A stretch of DNA of 64,000 bases, taken from assembly GCF_014192275.1 (NCBI RefSeq), contig NZ_JACHXR010000002.1, positions 1-64,000 on the forward strand, written 5' to 3'. Position numbers and translations under genes: made by a program. This DNA comes from Halomonas stenophila (lineage in GTDB: Bacteria > Pseudomonadota > Gammaproteobacteria > Pseudomonadales > Halomonadaceae). The notes under the pieces were generated by a model. It worked only from the letters and a program-made list of their open reading frames with translations, was not told where the DNA came from and did no database searches. How positions within the stretch are numbered: position 1 is the stretch's first letter; each line of letters opens with the position of its first letter. Below, piece after piece: positions 8,731 to 20,023 of the stretch.

Positions 8731-11412
8731 TCAGCCGGTGACGCTGAGGACCTCGATCAGCCGCTCGCGCAGCCGCTGCTGGCGGTCGGGGTCGGTGAGC
8801 GGCCGGCCGGCCTTGTCGGTGATGAAGAAGACGTCCTCCACCCGCTCGCCGAGGGTGGCGATCTTGGCCGCCGAGAGCGCGATATCCTGCTCCATGAAGA
8901 TGCGCCCGACTCGTGCCAGCAGGCCCGGCCGGTCGGGGGCGGTGAGCTCCAGCATGGTCCGCCCGCCCGCGGTGTCCTGCTCGATGGATACCTCGGTAGG
9001 CACCCGGAAGTGCTTGAGCTGGCGCGGGGTGTGGCGGGTGACGATCTGCGGGTAGTCGTCGGGATCGTCGAGCTCCTCCACCAGGTGGCGGCGGATCTCC
9101 TCCAGGCGTCCCGGATCGCGGATGGCCCGGCCGTGGTCGTCGAGCACGATGAAGGTGTTGAGGGTCCAGTCGTTGCTGGAGGTGGCGATGCGGGCATCGT
9201 GGATCGACAGCCCGAGTTGCTCCATGGCCGCCGAGGTGGCGGCGAACAGGTCCTCCACCGAGCGGGTGTGGATGAACACCTTGGTGCCGCCCTCGGCCAT
9301 GTCGTCGGTGGGCGCGTTGAGCAGGATCAGCGGCAGGGAGCTGCCGTCATGGGCCAGGATGCCCTGGGTCTGCCAGGCGATCTCGCTGGGGGCGTATTGC
9401 AGGAAGTAGTCTTCGCCCAGCGATTCCCACAGCCGGTCGACGCGGTCCATGTCGGTGCCCACCGTGGCCAGCAGGGAGTACGCCTCGCTGCGGGTCTCGC
9501 GCACCGAATCGTCGCGCTCCAGGGGGTTCTCGAGGCCACGGCGCAGGGCGCGCTTGGTCTCGGCGTGGAGCTGGCGCAGCAGGGCGGCCCGCCAGCCGTT
9601 CCACAGGGTGGGGTTGGTGGCGGTGATGTCGGCCACGGTCAGCACGTAGAGGTAGTCCAGTCGGGTTTCATCGCCCACCGTGCGGGCGAACTCGCTGATC
9701 ACGTCCGGGTCGCTGATGTCGCGTTTCTGGGCGACCATCGACATCAGCAGGTGGTGTTCCACCAGCCAGGCCACCAGGCGGGTGTCGCGCTGCGTGAGGC
9801 CATGGCGTGCGGCGAAGGCCTCGACGTCCCGGGCGCCGATCAGCGAGTGGTCGCCGCCGCGGCCCTTGCCGATGTCGTGGAACAGGCCGGCGATCCACAG
9901 CAGGTCCAGCTTGGGCAGTTGGTGGATCAGCGAGGCGGCCACGGGGAAGGCCTCCCGGGCCTCGGGCTTGCGAAAGCCGTGGATGCACTTGAGCAGGCGC
10001 AGGGTATGGGCGTCCACGGTGTAGATGTGGAAGAGGTCGTGCTGCATCAGGCCGACGGCCTGGCCGAAGACCGGCAGGTACTTGCCCAGCACCCCGTAGC
10101 GGTTCATGCGCTGCAGCTGGCGGGCGACGTTGCCGCCGGAGCGCAGCAGCGCCATGAACAGCCGCTGGTGGCGCGGGTCGTCGCGGTAGAGATCGTCGAT
10201 CAGGTGGCGATGGTCGCGGATCAGGCGGATGGTGTCGGCGCGCACCCCCTCGATCTCCGGGTGTTCCGCCATCAGCAGGAAGAGTTCCAGCAGCGCCGAG
10301 GGCGACTCGCGGAACACCGCCCGGGAGCGGGCCTGGATGTAGCCGCCCTTGATCTCGAAGCGCTCGTTGAGCGGCACCCGTTCCAGGGCCTCGCCGCCGC
10401 GCAGGATGACCTCGTCGAAGTGCTGCAGCAGCATGTCGTTAAGGCCGGCGAGCGCCGTCACATGCCGGTAGTAGCGCTTCATGAACTGCTCGACGGCCAG
10501 CCGCTCCGGGGTGTCGTGGTAGCCGAACAGCTCGGCGATGGTGGCCTGGTGGTCGAACAGCAGGCGATCCTCGGCACGGCCGGTGAGCATGTGCAGGGCG
10601 TAGCGGACCTGCCACAGGAAGGCCTGACCCTGGCTGAGGATGCGCAGCTCGGCGTCGTTCATGAAGCCGTTGTCGACGATGTCCTCGTAGCGCTGGGTGT
10701 CGAAGTGGCGCTTGGCCACCCAGCCGATCATCTGGATGTCGCGCAGGCCGCCCGGCGAGCTCTTGATGTTGGGCTCGAGGTGGTACTCGGAGTTGTTGAA
10801 GCGGTAGTGGCGGGCGATCTGCTCCTGCCACTTGGCCTCGAAGAAGTGGTCCGCGGGCCACAGCCGCTCCGGGGCGACGCGCGCCTGCATGGCCTCGCGC
10901 AGCCGCTCGGCCCCGGCCAGGGTGCGCGACTCGATGAGGTTGGTGATCACCGTGACGTCGGCGGCCGCCTCCCGCTCGCAGTCGGACAGCGAGCGCACGC
11001 TGTGGCCGATCTCCAGGCCGATGTCCCAGAGGAAGGTGATGAAGGCGCTGAGCGGCTCCCGGTAGGGCGTGTCGTCGTCATGCTCGAGCAGCAGCAGCAG
11101 GTCGACGTCGGAGCGGGGGTGCAGCTCGCCGCGGCCGTAGCCGCCCACCGCCAGCAGGGCGATGCCGTCGTCGGGCCAGTCATGCTGCCGCCAGGCGACC
11201 CTCAGCAGCTGGTCCAGGCACCAGGCCCGGCCGTGCACCAGGTCGCGGATGTCGGTGCCGGCCCGGAAGCGCTCGTCGAGACGGGCCTGGATCTCGGCCA
11301 GCGCCGCCTTGAACGGGGCGATGGGCGAGCGACTGCCGGTCAGCTCGGCCTGGAACGCCTCGACGTCGAACAGTGTCGGGTCGGGCTCGAAACGGTAATG
11401 GTGCAGCAGCAT
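8731..11412 (-). CDS. glnD: Bifunctional PII uridylyltransferase/uridylyl-removing enzyme
   Basis: Glutamine sensor that uridylylates PII (GlnB/GlnK) when glutamine is low and deuridylylates it when high, controlling glutamine synthetase and NtrBC. It is 893 residues, normal length. Domain order: nucleotidyltransferase with [16 protein letters not shown] (89-104), a GlnE-like linker, an HD phosphohydrolase domain with [14 protein letters not shown] in the middle, and two C-terminal ACT domains (one around [20 protein letters not shown], one around [21 protein letters not shown]). It sits between map and dapC; glnD next to map and rpsB is the usual order. Confidence 0.98.
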   Translation of the reverse strand: MLLHHYRFEPDPTLFDVEAFQAELTGSRSPIAPFKAALAEIQARLDERFRAGTDIRDLVHGRAWCLDQLLRVAWRQHDWPDDGIALLAVGGYGRGELHPRSDVDLLLLLEHDDDTPYREPLSAFITFLWDIGLEIGHSVRSLSDCEREAAADVTVITNLIESRTLAGAERLREAMQARVAPERLWPADHFFEAKWQEQIARHYRFNNSEYHLEPNIKSSPGGLRDIQMIGWVAKRHFDTQRYEDIVDNGFMNDAELRILSQGQAFLWQVRYALHMLTGRAEDRLLFDHQATIAELFGYHDTPERLAVEQFMKRYYRHVTALAGLNDMLLQHFDEVILRGGEALERVPLNERFEIKGGYIQARSRAVFRESPSALLELFLLMAEHPEIEGVRADTIRLIRDHRHLIDDLYRDDPRHQRLFMALLRSGGNVARQLQRMNRYGVLGKYLPVFGQAVGLMQHDLFHIYTVDAHTLRLLKCIHGFRKPEAREAFPVAASLIHQLPKLDLLWIAGLFHDIGKGRGGDHSLIGARDVEAFAARHGLTQRDTRLVAWLVEHHLLMSMVAQKRDISDPDVISEFARTVGDETRLDYLYVLTVADITATNPTLWNGWRAALLRQLHAETKRALRRGLENPLERDDSVRETRSEAYSLLATVGTDMDRVDRLWESLGEDYFLQYAPSEIAWQTQGILAHDGSSLPLILLNAPTDDMAEGGTKVFIHTRSVEDLFAATSAAMEQLGLSIHDARIATSSNDWTLNTFIVLDDHGRAIRDPGRLEEIRRHLVEELDDPDDYPQIVTRHTPRQLKHFRVPTEVSIEQDTAGGRTMLELTAPDRPGLLARVGRIFMEQDIALSAAKIATLGERVEDVFFITDKAGRPLTDPDRQQRLRERLIEVLSVTG

Positions 11413-11422
11413 GATGGTCGAC

Positions 11423-12214
<792 letters not shown>

Positions 12215-12272
12215 GGAGTCTCGGAATCAGGGGTGGTGTCGCCGGAACCGGCAGGGAAGGGCGTCGGGCGAC

Positions 12273-12301
12273 TTCATCTCGGAGGGGATCCATGGTATAA
12301 A
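12273..12301 (+). promoter_or_regulatory. Candidate rpsB promoter with GC-rich discriminator
   Basis: TTCATC (12273-12278), a 17-bp spacer, and TATAAA (12296-12301), directly followed by GCTGCGCGC. A strong -10 with a GC-rich discriminator is typical of stringently controlled ribosomal promoters. The -35 is weak, matching 3 of 6 positions. Confidence 0.5.
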
Positions 12302-12450
12302 GCTGCGCGCTTTCCTGCAATCGCCGATCCCGTCTCCGCCCGTGCGGCTCGGTGGCGGTGCCGTCAGGAAGCGTCAATGCTAACGCAACGCCTTGAAAAC
12401 ACACATGCACCGGCACATGGTCCCGGGTGCTGCCGGCGCGTCCGGCGGTC

Positions 12451-12499
12451 GGATCCATGGGGTGCATGGAGGCCTAACCCGATTTTCCAGGAGTCATCC
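12451..12499 (+). promoter_or_regulatory. Candidate S2-binding leader of rpsB
   Basis: Just before the rpsB SD the leader carries GGGT-GCATGGAGGCCT-AACCC (about 12460-12480), in which GGGT can pair with ACCC around a purine-rich loop. This resembles the conserved element of the gammaproteobacterial rpsB 5' UTR through which S2 represses rpsB-tsf (t44/rpsB leader). The match is from memory and was not scored; a covariance-model search would settle it. Confidence 0.45.
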
Positions 12500-13240
12500 A
12501 TGGCACACGTCAATATGCGTGACCTGCTGAAGGCAGGCGCTCACTTCGGTCACCAGACCCGCTACTGGAACCCGAAGATGAGCAAGTTCATCTTCGGCGC
12601 CCGTAACAAGATTCACATCATCAACCTCGAGCATACCCTTCCGGCCTTGAACGAGGCCATCGATGTGGTCGAGAAGATGGCGGCCGCGAACAACAAGATC
12701 CTGTTCGTGGGTACCAAGCGCAGCGCCAGCAAGATCGTCAAGGAAGAGGCCAACCGCGTCGGCCAGCCCTTCGTCAACCATCGTTGGCTCGGCGGCATGC
12801 TGACCAACTACAAGACCATCCGCGTCTCCATCAAGCGCCTGGGTGAGCTCGAGGCGATGCACCAGGACGGCACCTTCGAGAAGCTGACCAAGAAGGAAGT
12901 GCTGATGGCGACCCGCGAGCAGGAGAAGCTCGAGCGGTCCGTGGGCGGCATCAAGGAGATGGGCGGCCTGCCCGATGCGCTGTTCGTGATCGACGTCGAC
13001 CACGAGCGCATCGCCATCAACGAGGCGAACAAGCTGGGCATCCCGGTCATCGGCGTGGTGGACACCAACTCCGATCCGGACGGCGTCGATTACGTGATCC
13101 CGGGCAACGATGACTCCATCCGCGCCATCCAGATCTACGTCAAGGCCGTTGCCGACGCCTGCGCCCGCGCGAAGGAAGGTCGTCCCGACGAGTTCGTCGA
13201 GGTCACCGAAGAGAACCAGAGCGACGCCGCCGCCGAGTGA
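12500..13240 (+). CDS. rpsB: 30S ribosomal protein S2
   Basis: Small-subunit ribosomal protein needed for S1 binding. It is 246 residues, close to E. coli (241), with the highly conserved start [20 protein letters not shown] and motifs [27 protein letters not shown] and [10 protein letters not shown]. The start is ATG 12500, preceded by the SD CAGGAG. It is first gene of the rpsB-tsf unit, with a probable partial terminator before tsf. It ends in an acidic tail ([14 protein letters not shown]). Confidence 0.99.
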   Translation: MAHVNMRDLLKAGAHFGHQTRYWNPKMSKFIFGARNKIHIINLEHTLPALNEAIDVVEKMAAANNKILFVGTKRSASKIVKEEANRVGQPFVNHRWLGGMLTNYKTIRVSIKRLGELEAMHQDGTFEKLTKKEVLMATREQEKLERSVGGIKEMGGLPDALFVIDVDHERIAINEANKLGIPVIGVVDTNSDPDGVDYVIPGNDDSIRAIQIYVKAVADACARAKEGRPDEFVEVTEENQSDAAAE

Positions 13241-13305
13241 TCGTCGGCCCGTCCGGGATGGCGGTCGTGCCGCGCCTTGGCGCCGGCCGGTCGCCGGGCC
13301 GGCAT

Positions 13306-13325
13306 AAGGGGGCCCCGGCCCCCTT
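13306..13325 (+). terminator. Intergenic hairpin between rpsB and tsf
   Basis: AAGGGGGCC and GGCCCCCTT (13306-13314 and 13317-13325) form a compact stem followed by CTTGCCCC. A partial terminator between rpsB and tsf is known in E. coli and would set the S2:EF-Ts ratio. There is no real T run, so efficiency is probably low. Confidence 0.5.
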
Positions 13326-13408
13326 CTTGCCCCTCCGGGGCGGGCAAGGTCTCGCCGGGCTGCGGCCCGGCCCCATATTCCAGGTCGAACCATTCAGAGG
13401 TAACTACC

Positions 13409-14278
13409 ATGGCAGCTATCAGCGCCTCCCAGGTCAAGGAACTGCGTGAGCGTACCGGGCTCGGCATGATGGAGTGCAAGAAGGCACTCACCGAAGCCGG
13501 TGGCGACATCGAGACCGCCATCGAGAACCTGCGCAAGAATTCCGGCCTCAAGGCCGCCAAGAAGGCCGGCCGCACCGCCGCCGAGGGCGCCGTCGTCACT
13601 CGCGTCGCCGAGGACGGCCGCTACGGCGTGATGGTCGAGGTCAACTCCGAGACCGACTTCGTCGCCCGTGACGACAACTTCAAGGCCTTCGCCGACAAGG
13701 TCGCCGACGCCTTCTTTGCCGCCAAGAGCGAGGACGTCGCCGCCATCATGGAAGGCGAGCTGGAGTCCGCCCGCGAGCAGCTGGTGCAGAAGATCGGCGA
13801 GAACATCGGCGTGCGTCGCAGTGTCGTCGTCGAGGCGCCGGAAGGCGCCCGCGTGGGCGAATACGTCCACGGCGGCCGCATCGGCGTGCTGACCGTGCTC
13901 AAGGGCGCCACCGCCGAGGCCGCCAAGGACGTGGCCATGCACGTCGCCGCCATCAACCCGGCCGTCGCGCGTCCCGAGGACATGCCCCAGGACAAGCTGG
14001 ACGCCGAGAAGGCGATCATCCTGGCCCAGCCGGACATGGCCGGCAAGCCCGAGCAGATCGCCGAGAAGATGGTCCAGGGCCGCCTGAAGAAGTACCTGGC
14101 CGAGAACAGCCTGACCGAGCAGGCCTTCGTCAAGAACCCGGACCAGACCGTCGCCGAGTTCGTCAAGGCCGCCGGCGGCGAGGTGCTCGGCTTCACCCGC
14201 TTCGAAGTGGGCGAGGGCATCGAGAAGGAAGAGGTCGACTTCGCTCAGGAAGTGATGGAACAGGCCAAGCGCAGCTGA
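13409..14278 (+). CDS. tsf: Elongation factor Ts
   Basis: Guanine-nucleotide exchange factor for EF-Tu. It is 289 residues (E. coli 283). The N-terminal UBA-like domain contains [19 protein letters not shown], followed by the core with the signature [14 protein letters not shown] that contacts EF-Tu, and a C-terminal module. The start is ATG 13409 with AGAGG upstream; longer in-frame readings are not family-like. It is preceded by rpsB and followed by a strong hairpin at 14303-14324. Confidence 0.99.
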   Translation: MAAISASQVKELRERTGLGMMECKKALTEAGGDIETAIENLRKNSGLKAAKKAGRTAAEGAVVTRVAEDGRYGVMVEVNSETDFVARDDNFKAFADKVADAFFAAKSEDVAAIMEGELESAREQLVQKIGENIGVRRSVVVEAPEGARVGEYVHGGRIGVLTVLKGATAEAAKDVAMHVAAINPAVARPEDMPQDKLDAEKAIILAQPDMAGKPEQIAEKMVQGRLKKYLAENSLTEQAFVKNPDQTVAEFVKAAGGEVLGFTRFEVGEGIEKEEVDFAQEVMEQAKRS

Positions 14279-14302
14279 GGTCGCAGGTTCCAGTGTGAAG
14301 AT

Positions 14303-14324
14303 GGCGTGCGCGAGAGCGCACGCC
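14303..14324 (+). terminator. Hairpin after tsf
   Basis: GGCGTGCGC, loop GAGA, GCGCACGCC form a perfect 9-bp stem 25 bp after the tsf stop, followed by TTCGCG. It probably attenuates transcription into pyrH. Confidence 0.5.
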
Positions 14325-14391
14325 TTCGCGTATCCGGCCGGTGCATCCGGCCACCCCACGTCGCATTCGTCGAGTTCCCGGGAGACACACC

Positions 14392-15156
14392 ATGAGCAGT
14401 GCCGAGCACGCCCCCCTCAAGTCCGACAAGTCCCGCGCCGAGGTGTCGAAGTACAAGCGCATCCTGCTCAAGCTCTCCGGCGAGGCCCTGACCGGGGATG
14501 CCGAGTTCGGCATCGACCCCAAGGTGCTGGACCGCATGGCGCTGGAGATCGGTCAGCTGGTCGGCATCGGGGTGCAGGTCGGGATCGTGGTCGGCGGCGG
14601 CAACCTGTTCCGCGGGGCCGCCCTGCACGAGGCCGGCATGGAGCGGGTCACCGGTGACCACATGGGCATGCTGGCCACGGTGATGAACGCCCTGGCCATG
14701 CGCGACGCCCTGGAGCGCTCCAACATCCGCTCGCGGGTGATGTCGGCGATTCCGATGAGTGGCGTGGTGGAGCACTACGACCGCCGCACCGCCATCCGCT
14801 ACCTGACCTCCGGGGACGTGGTACTGTTCTCCGCCGGCACCGGCAACCCCTTCTTCACCACCGACTCGGCGGCCTGCCTGCGCGGCATCGAGATCGATGC
14901 CGACGTGGTGGTCAAGGCCACCAAGGTGGACGGGGTCTACGACAAGGACCCGGTCAAGCACGCCGATGCGGTCAAGTACGAGCAGCTGTCCTATGATGAT
15001 GCGCTCGACCAGAAGCTCGGCGTCATGGATTTGACCGCCATCTGCCTGGTGCGGGACCATGACATGCCGGTTCGCGTGTTCAACATGAACAAGCCTGGCG
15101 CACTGCTGAACCTGGTGGTGGGCGGCAGGGAAGGCACGCTGATTGATAGAGGGTGA
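14392..15156 (+). CDS. pyrH: Uridylate kinase
   Basis: Phosphorylates UMP to UDP in pyrimidine nucleotide synthesis; hexameric and allosterically regulated by GTP and UTP. It is 254 residues. It shows the amino-acid-kinase fold motifs [21 protein letters not shown], and [14 protein letters not shown] for nucleotide binding. A 20-residue hydrophilic N-terminal extension precedes the kinase core compared with E. coli PyrH (241). The start is ATG 14392 with GGGAGA upstream. It is separated from frr by 4 bp, so the two are translationally coupled. Confidence 0.97.
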   Translation: MSSAEHAPLKSDKSRAEVSKYKRILLKLSGEALTGDAEFGIDPKVLDRMALEIGQLVGIGVQVGIVVGGGNLFRGAALHEAGMERVTGDHMGMLATVMNALAMRDALERSNIRSRVMSAIPMSGVVEHYDRRTAIRYLTSGDVVLFSAGTGNPFFTTDSAACLRGIEIDADVVVKATKVDGVYDKDPVKHADAVKYEQLSYDDALDQKLGVMDLTAICLVRDHDMPVRVFNMNKPGALLNLVVGGREGTLIDRG

Positions 15157-15160
15157 GACA

Positions 15161-15718
15161 GTGATTGACGACATCAAGAAGGATGCGGAAAGCCGCATGA
15201 AGAAGAGCCTCGAGTCTCTTCACCACAACTTCAACAAGATCCGCACCGGCCGGGCGCATTCCAGCATCCTGGACTCGGTGACCGTGGACTACTACGGCGG
15301 CCAGGTGCCGATCAACCAGGTGGCCTCGGTCAACGTCGAGGACGCACGCACCCTGTCGGTGGTGCCCTGGGAGCAGAGCATGGTGCCCAAGGTGGAGAAG
15401 GCCATCATGACCGCCGAGCTGGGCCTCAATCCGGCCAGTGCCGGCAACGTGATCCGGGTGCCGATGCCGATGCTCACCGAGGAGACCCGCAAGGGCTACA
15501 TCAAGCAGGCGCGTGGCGAGGCCGAGAATGCCCGCGTGGCGGTCCGCAATGTGCGTCGCGACGCCAACGGTGATATCAAGGCCCTGCTCAAGCAGAAGGA
15601 CATCACCGAGGACGAGCAGCACCAGGCCGAGGATGCCATCCAGAAGCTCACCGACAAGTTCATCGGCGAGATCGACAAGGCCCTGGAATCCAAGGAACAC
15701 GACCTGATGCAGGTCTAA
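15161..15718 (+). CDS. frr: Ribosome recycling factor
   Basis: Splits post-termination ribosomes together with EF-G. Starting at GTG 15161 gives 185 residues, exactly the standard RRF length, beginning (V/M)IDDIKKDAESRMKKS. GAGGGTGAG provides an SD just upstream. An in-frame ATG at 15143 would add six residues overlapping pyrH and is less likely. The family signatures RTGRAHSSILD and NVRRDANGDIK are present. A 10-bp stem (15728-15751) follows the stop. Confidence 0.97.
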   Translation: MIDDIKKDAESRMKKSLESLHHNFNKIRTGRAHSSILDSVTVDYYGGQVPINQVASVNVEDARTLSVVPWEQSMVPKVEKAIMTAELGLNPASAGNVIRVPMPMLTEETRKGYIKQARGEAENARVAVRNVRRDANGDIKALLKQKDITEDEQHQAEDAIQKLTDKFIGEIDKALESKEHDLMQV

Positions 15719-15727
15719 GGACGGGCC

Positions 15728-15751
15728 GGCGGCATCGCCCGCGATGCCGCC
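15728..15751 (+). terminator. Hairpin after frr
   Basis: GGCGGCATCG, loop CCCG, CGATGCCGCC form a perfect 10-bp stem 9 bp past the frr stop. No T run follows; this may be a partial terminator before uppS. Confidence 0.5.
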
Positions 15752-15792
15752 GATCATGGAGTGATTCCGCCCCACCCGCCATGCGAGACACC

Positions 15793-16557
15793 ATGACGTC
15801 ACCGCAGTCTCCCCAGCCCCGTTCCGACGGGGATACCCTGCCACGTCACGTGGCCATCATCATGGACGGCAACAACCGCTGGGCCAAGGCCCGGGGCATG
15901 TCCGGCGTGCGCGGCCATCATGCCGGCGTCGAGGCCGTTCGCGCGGTCATCCGGCGCGCCGCCGAGCGGGGCGTCGAGACCCTGACGCTGTTCGCCTTCT
16001 CCAGCGAGAACTGGAAGCGCCCGGCCGCCGAGGTGAATGCCCTGATGGAGCTCTTCCTGATGGCGCTCAAGCGCGAGGTCAAGAAGCTCCACCAGCACGA
16101 TATCCGCCTCTCGGTGATCGGCGATCGCGAGGGATTCTCCGCCTCGATCCAGAAGTACATCGCCCAGGCGGAGGCGTTGACCGGTGACAACCGTGGCCTG
16201 CACCTGGTGATCGCCGCCAACTACGGCGGCCGCTGGGACATCGCCCAGGCCACACGGCGCCTGGCGGAGCGCGTCGCGGCCGGCGAGCTCGCCCCCTCGG
16301 CCATCGACGAGAACGCCCTGGGCGCCGAGCTCAGCCTCGCCGGCGACGCCCCGGTTGACCTGTGCATTCGCACCAGCGGCGAGCGGCGCATCTCCAATTT
16401 CCTGCTCTGGCAGATGGCCTATGCCGAGCTCTATTTCACGCCGACCCTGTGGCCCGACTTCGGGACGGAGGCCTTCGACGAGGCCCTGGCCGACTTCGCC
16501 GGTCGCAAGCGACGCTTCGGGATGACCGACGAGCAGGTCGAGGCGCGGGGTGCTTAA
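15793..16557 (+). CDS. uppS: Undecaprenyl diphosphate synthase (cis-prenyltransferase)
   Basis: Adds eight isopentenyl units in cis to farnesyl diphosphate, making the C55 carrier for peptidoglycan and O-antigen. It is 254 residues from ATG 15793 (an in-frame ATG at 15781 gives 258; neither has a strong SD). The catalytic Asp is D25 in AIIMDGNNRWAKARG. Other family blocks are FAFSSENWKRP, and LCIRTSGERRISNFLLWQ near the C-terminus. It overlaps cdsA by 8 bp, as expected for the uppS-cdsA-dxr-rseP envelope operon. Confidence 0.97.
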   Translation: MTSPQSPQPRSDGDTLPRHVAIIMDGNNRWAKARGMSGVRGHHAGVEAVRAVIRRAAERGVETLTLFAFSSENWKRPAAEVNALMELFLMALKREVKKLHQHDIRLSVIGDREGFSASIQKYIAQAEALTGDNRGLHLVIAANYGGRWDIAQATRRLAERVAAGELAPSAIDENALGAELSLAGDAPVDLCIRTSGERRISNFLLWQMAYAELYFTPTLWPDFGTEAFDEALADFAGRKRRFGMTDEQVEARGA

Positions 16558-17356
16558 GCAGCGCATCCTCACTGCCGCCTGGTTGGCGCCGCTGGCGCTG
16601 GCGGGGCTGTTCGGCCTGTCCGGCGATGCCTTCGTCGTCTTCACCGCGATGGTCATGCTGCTGGCGGCCTGGGAGTGGGCCAACCTGGCCGGGCTGAGCG
16701 AGGGTACCCGGCGCCTGGCGCCGGTCGCCGGCCTGGCCCTGGTGATGGCGGGGCTCCACGCCGCCGGCATGACCCTCTCGCCCTGGCTGCTGTGGCTGGC
16801 GGTCCCGGGCTGGCTGGTCAATCTCTACTGGGTCGTCGGCTATCCCGAGCGGGCCGGCCAGTGGCACGGCACCGGGATGCGCCTGGCCATGGGGCTGTGG
16901 GTGCTGCTGCCCGCCTGGGTCGGCTTCAACGTGCTGCGCGAGGCCGGGGCGGCCTGGCTGCTGTTCGTGCTGCTGCTGGTGTGGGGCGCCGATATCGGCG
17001 CCTACTTCGTCGGCCGGGCCCTGGGCCGGCGCAAGCTGGCCCCGAGGGTCAGCCCCGGCAAGACCTGGGAAGGGGTCGCCGGCGGCGTCGCCGTGACCGC
17101 GCTGCTGGCGGTGGGCTTCGCCACCTGGCAGGGCCTCGGCCTGGTCGCGGGCCTGATGCTGGTGGCGGCCACGGTCGTGGTGACCCTGGCCTCGGTGGTC
17201 GGCGATCTGTTCGAGAGCATGCTCAAGCGCCATCGCGGCCTCAAGGATTCCAGCCGGCTGCTGCCCGGGCATGGCGGGGTGCTGGATCGCGTCGACAGCC
17301 TCACCGCCGCGGTGCCGCTGTTCGCGCTGCTGCAGGCGGGAGTGCTATGGCCATGA
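16550..17356 (+). CDS. cdsA: Phosphatidate cytidylyltransferase (CDP-diglyceride synthase)
   Basis: Inner-membrane enzyme that makes CDP-diacylglycerol from CTP and phosphatidate for all phospholipids. It is 268 residues with about seven to eight hydrophobic helices. The signature S-x(2)-KR-x(4)-KD-x-GxxxPGHGGxxDRxD appears as [20 protein letters not shown] followed by GVLDRVDS at the C-terminus. GTG start at 16550 lies inside the end of uppS; the stop overlaps the start of dxr. Confidence 0.97.
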   Translation: MLKQRILTAAWLAPLALAGLFGLSGDAFVVFTAMVMLLAAWEWANLAGLSEGTRRLAPVAGLALVMAGLHAAGMTLSPWLLWLAVPGWLVNLYWVVGYPERAGQWHGTGMRLAMGLWVLLPAWVGFNVLREAGAAWLLFVLLLVWGADIGAYFVGRALGRRKLAPRVSPGKTWEGVAGGVAVTALLAVGFATWQGLGLVAGLMLVAATVVVTLASVVGDLFESMLKRHRGLKDSSRLLPGHGGVLDRVDSLTAAVPLFALLQAGVLWP

Positions 17357-18543
17357 GCGATGCCGCCCCGCGGCGCGTCAGCGTGCTGGGAGCCACCGGT
17401 TCCATCGGGTCCAGCACCCTGGACGTGATCGCCCGTCACCCCGACCGCTACCGGGTCCATGCGCTGACCGCCCATCGCTCCCGGGAGGCCCTGCTGGCCC
17501 TGTGTCGGCGCCATGCGCCGGCCCTGGCGGTGCTCGACCGGGAACGCGATGCGGCCTGGCTGCGCGAGCGGCTCGGCGAGGCGGGGGTGGCGACCGAGGT
17601 GCGTTGCGGCCCCGAGGCGCTGCTCGAGGTCAGCGAGGCGCCCGAGGTCGATGTCGTCATGGCGGCGATCGTCGGGGCCGCGGGCCTGCTGCCGACGCTG
17701 GCCGCGGTGCGCGCCGGCAAGCGGGTGCTGCTGGCCAACAAGGAGGCCCTGGTGATGTCCGGGGCGCTGTTCATGGAGGCCGTGGGCCGTTCGGGGGCGA
17801 CCCTGCTGCCCATCGATTCCGAACATAATGCCATCTACCAGTGTCTACCCGTCGAACATCGCGGCGGGCTCTCCCGTCACGGCGTGACCCAGCTGCTGCT
17901 GACCGCCTCCGGCGGCCCCTTCCGCGGCTGGACGGCGAAGGACCTGGCGGCGGTGACCCCGGAGCAGGCCTGCGCCCACCCCAACTGGTCGATGGGGCGC
18001 AAGATCTCGGTGGACAGCGCCACCCTGATGAACAAGGGCCTCGAGCTGATCGAGGCCTGCTGGTTGTTCGATGCACGTCCCGACCAGGTCCAGGTGGTGG
18101 TGCATCCGCAGAGCGTGATCCATTCCATGGCCGCCTACAGCGATGGTTCGGTGCTGGCCCAGCTGGGCAATCCGGACATGCGTACCCCCATCGCCTATGG
18201 CCTGGCCTGGCCGGAGCGCATCGATGCCGGGGTGGCCGCCCTCGACCTGTTCGAGGTGGCCCGCCTGGACTTCGAGCCGCCGGACGAGGTCGCCTTCCCC
18301 TGCCTGCGCCTGGCCCGGGAGGCCATGGCCGAGGGCGGCACGGCGCCGGCGGTGCTCAATGCCGCCAACGAGGTGGCCGTCGAGGCCTTCCTCGCCGGCC
18401 GGCTGGGCTTCGCCGGCATCGGCGAGCTGGTGGCCCGGGTGCGCGATGCCTGCCCGGTGGAGCCGGCCGGCGAGCTGACAGGCATTCTCGATGCCGATGC
18501 CCGGGCCCGGAAGGAGGCAGTCGCCTGCCTGACGCGCCACTGA
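17347..18543 (+). CDS. dxr: 1-deoxy-D-xylulose 5-phosphate reductoisomerase
   Basis: Second step of the non-mevalonate (MEP) pathway: DXP to MEP with NADPH and a divalent metal. It is 398 residues. The NADPH-binding [14 protein letters not shown] is near residues 15-28; active-site blocks are [32 protein letters not shown] and [16 protein letters not shown] 17347 overlaps the cdsA stop; ATG 17353 (forming ATGA with that stop) is an equally possible start. It supplies isoprenoid precursors to uppS in the same operon. Confidence 0.97.
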   Translation: MAMSDAAPRRVSVLGATGSIGSSTLDVIARHPDRYRVHALTAHRSREALLALCRRHAPALAVLDRERDAAWLRERLGEAGVATEVRCGPEALLEVSEAPEVDVVMAAIVGAAGLLPTLAAVRAGKRVLLANKEALVMSGALFMEAVGRSGATLLPIDSEHNAIYQCLPVEHRGGLSRHGVTQLLLTASGGPFRGWTAKDLAAVTPEQACAHPNWSMGRKISVDSATLMNKGLELIEACWLFDARPDQVQVVVHPQSVIHSMAAYSDGSVLAQLGNPDMRTPIAYGLAWPERIDAGVAALDLFEVARLDFEPPDEVAFPCLRLAREAMAEGGTAPAVLNAANEVAVEAFLAGRLGFAGIGELVARVRDACPVEPAGELTGILDADARARKEAVACLTRH

Positions 18544-18577
18544 CGCACCCCCTGTCGCCATTCACGAGGAGACTGCC

Positions 18578-19936
18578 GTGGACCTGATCCAGAACGTGCT
18601 GGCCGTGATCGTGGTTCTCGGCCTGTTGATCACCTTCCATGAGTTCGGCCATTTCTGGGTCGCCCGGCGCTGTGGTGTCAAGGTGCTGCGCTTCTCGGTG
18701 GGCTTCGGCAAGCCGCTGTGGTCGCGCCATGACCGCCACGGCACCGAGTTCGCCGTGGCGGCGATCCCGCTGGGCGGCTACGTCAAGATGCTCGATGAGC
18801 GCGAGGGGCCGGTCGACCCGGCCGAGCGGCATCTCGCCTTCAATCGCAAGTCGGTCTGGTCGCGCATCGCCATCGTGGTGGCGGGGCCGCTGGCCAACTT
18901 CCTGCTGGCCCTGGTCGCCTACTGGGCGCTGTTCGTCGCCGGCACCTCCACCGTCGTGCCGGTGATCGGCGAGGTGGCTCCCGACTCGCCGGCGGCCCGG
19001 GGCGGCCTCGCCGCCGGTCAGGAGATCACCGCCGTCCAGGGCGAGGCGGTGCGCTCCTGGGAGGAGATCAACCTCAAGCTGGTGGCGGCCATCGGCGTCA
19101 GCGGCGAGCTGACGCTGAGCGCCCGGGACGAGAGCACCCCCCGGGCCCGGGAACACCGCCTGCCGGTGGAGGACTGGCTGGTGCGCCAGGATCCCCCGCA
19201 GCCCCTGGCGAGCCTCGGCATCACGCCCTGGCGCCCGCCCATGCCGGCGGTGCTCGACCAGGTGGCCGAGGGCGAGGCCGCCGCGGCCGCCGGGCTCGTC
19301 CCCGGCGACGAGGTGCTGGCGGTGGGCGGCACAGCGGTGGAGGACTGGTCGCACTTCGTCACGCTGGTGCGGGGCCGCCCCGGGGAGCGCCTGACCCTGA
19401 CGGTGGCCCGCGATGGCGAGACCCGCGAGGTATCGCTCACTCCCCGGGCCAATACCCTCCAGGACGGCACCACCGTCGGCTACATCGGGGCCGGCGTCGA
19501 GCCGGTGGCCTGGCCCGACGCCTATCGCCGCGAGATCCGCTACGGCCCCCTGGCGGCCATGGGGCAGGCCGTCTCCCGCACCGGGGAGATGACCGTGCTG
19601 ACCCTCGACGCCATCCGCAAGATGATCGTCGGGCTGATCTCGCCCTCCAACCTCTCCGGCCCCATCACCATCGCCCGCATCGCCGGGGATACGGCGCGCT
19701 CCGGGCTGGAGAGCTTCGTCAGCTTCATGGCCTACCTGTCGATCAGCCTGGGGGTGCTCAACCTGTTGCCGATCCCGGTACTCGACGGGGGGCACCTGCT
19801 CTATTACCTGGTCGAGGCGGCGCGTGGCCGGCCGGTCTCGGAGCGCACCCAGGCCCTGGGGCTGCGCATCGGCCTGGCCCTGGTCGGGACCCTGATGCTG
19901 ATGGCGCTGTATTTCGACCTGATGCGGCTCTGGTAG
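18578..19936 (+). CDS. rseP: Site-2 protease RseP
   Basis: Intramembrane zinc metalloprotease that cleaves RseA after DegS, releasing sigma-E, and removes signal-peptide remnants. It is 452 residues. The zinc site HEFGH is at residues 21-25 in the first membrane helix, the partner LDGG at about 402-405 in a C-terminal helix, with two tandem periplasmic PDZ domains between (VAPDSPAARGGLAAGQEI and EGEAAAAAGLVPGDEVLAVG). The start is GTG 18578 with the SD GAGGAG. It is followed immediately by the bamA promoter region. Confidence 0.97.
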   Translation: MDLIQNVLAVIVVLGLLITFHEFGHFWVARRCGVKVLRFSVGFGKPLWSRHDRHGTEFAVAAIPLGGYVKMLDEREGPVDPAERHLAFNRKSVWSRIAIVVAGPLANFLLALVAYWALFVAGTSTVVPVIGEVAPDSPAARGGLAAGQEITAVQGEAVRSWEEINLKLVAAIGVSGELTLSARDESTPRAREHRLPVEDWLVRQDPPQPLASLGITPWRPPMPAVLDQVAEGEAAAAAGLVPGDEVLAVGGTAVEDWSHFVTLVRGRPGERLTLTVARDGETREVSLTPRANTLQDGTTVGYIGAGVEPVAWPDAYRREIRYGPLAAMGQAVSRTGEMTVLTLDAIRKMIVGLISPSNLSGPITIARIAGDTARSGLESFVSFMAYLSISLGVLNLLPIPVLDGGHLLYYLVEAARGRPVSERTQALGLRIGLALVGTLMLMALYFDLMRLW

Positions 19937-19948
19937 CCGGGCCTCGGC

Positions 19949-19976
19949 TTGTCAGTTACCCGTGCAAATGTATAAG
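19949..19976 (+). promoter_or_regulatory. Candidate bamA promoter
   Basis: TTGTCA (19949-19954), 16-bp spacer, TATAAG (19971-19976), lying 12 bp after the rseP stop and 47 bp before the bamA ATG. This is a good sigma-70-type match (5/6 and 5/6). No sigma-E-like GGAACTT element was noticed. Confidence 0.5.
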
Positions 19977-20023
19977 GTGCCTGTCTGGACAGGACGGCAG
20001 ATCAACGCGAGCGAATCGACTGC

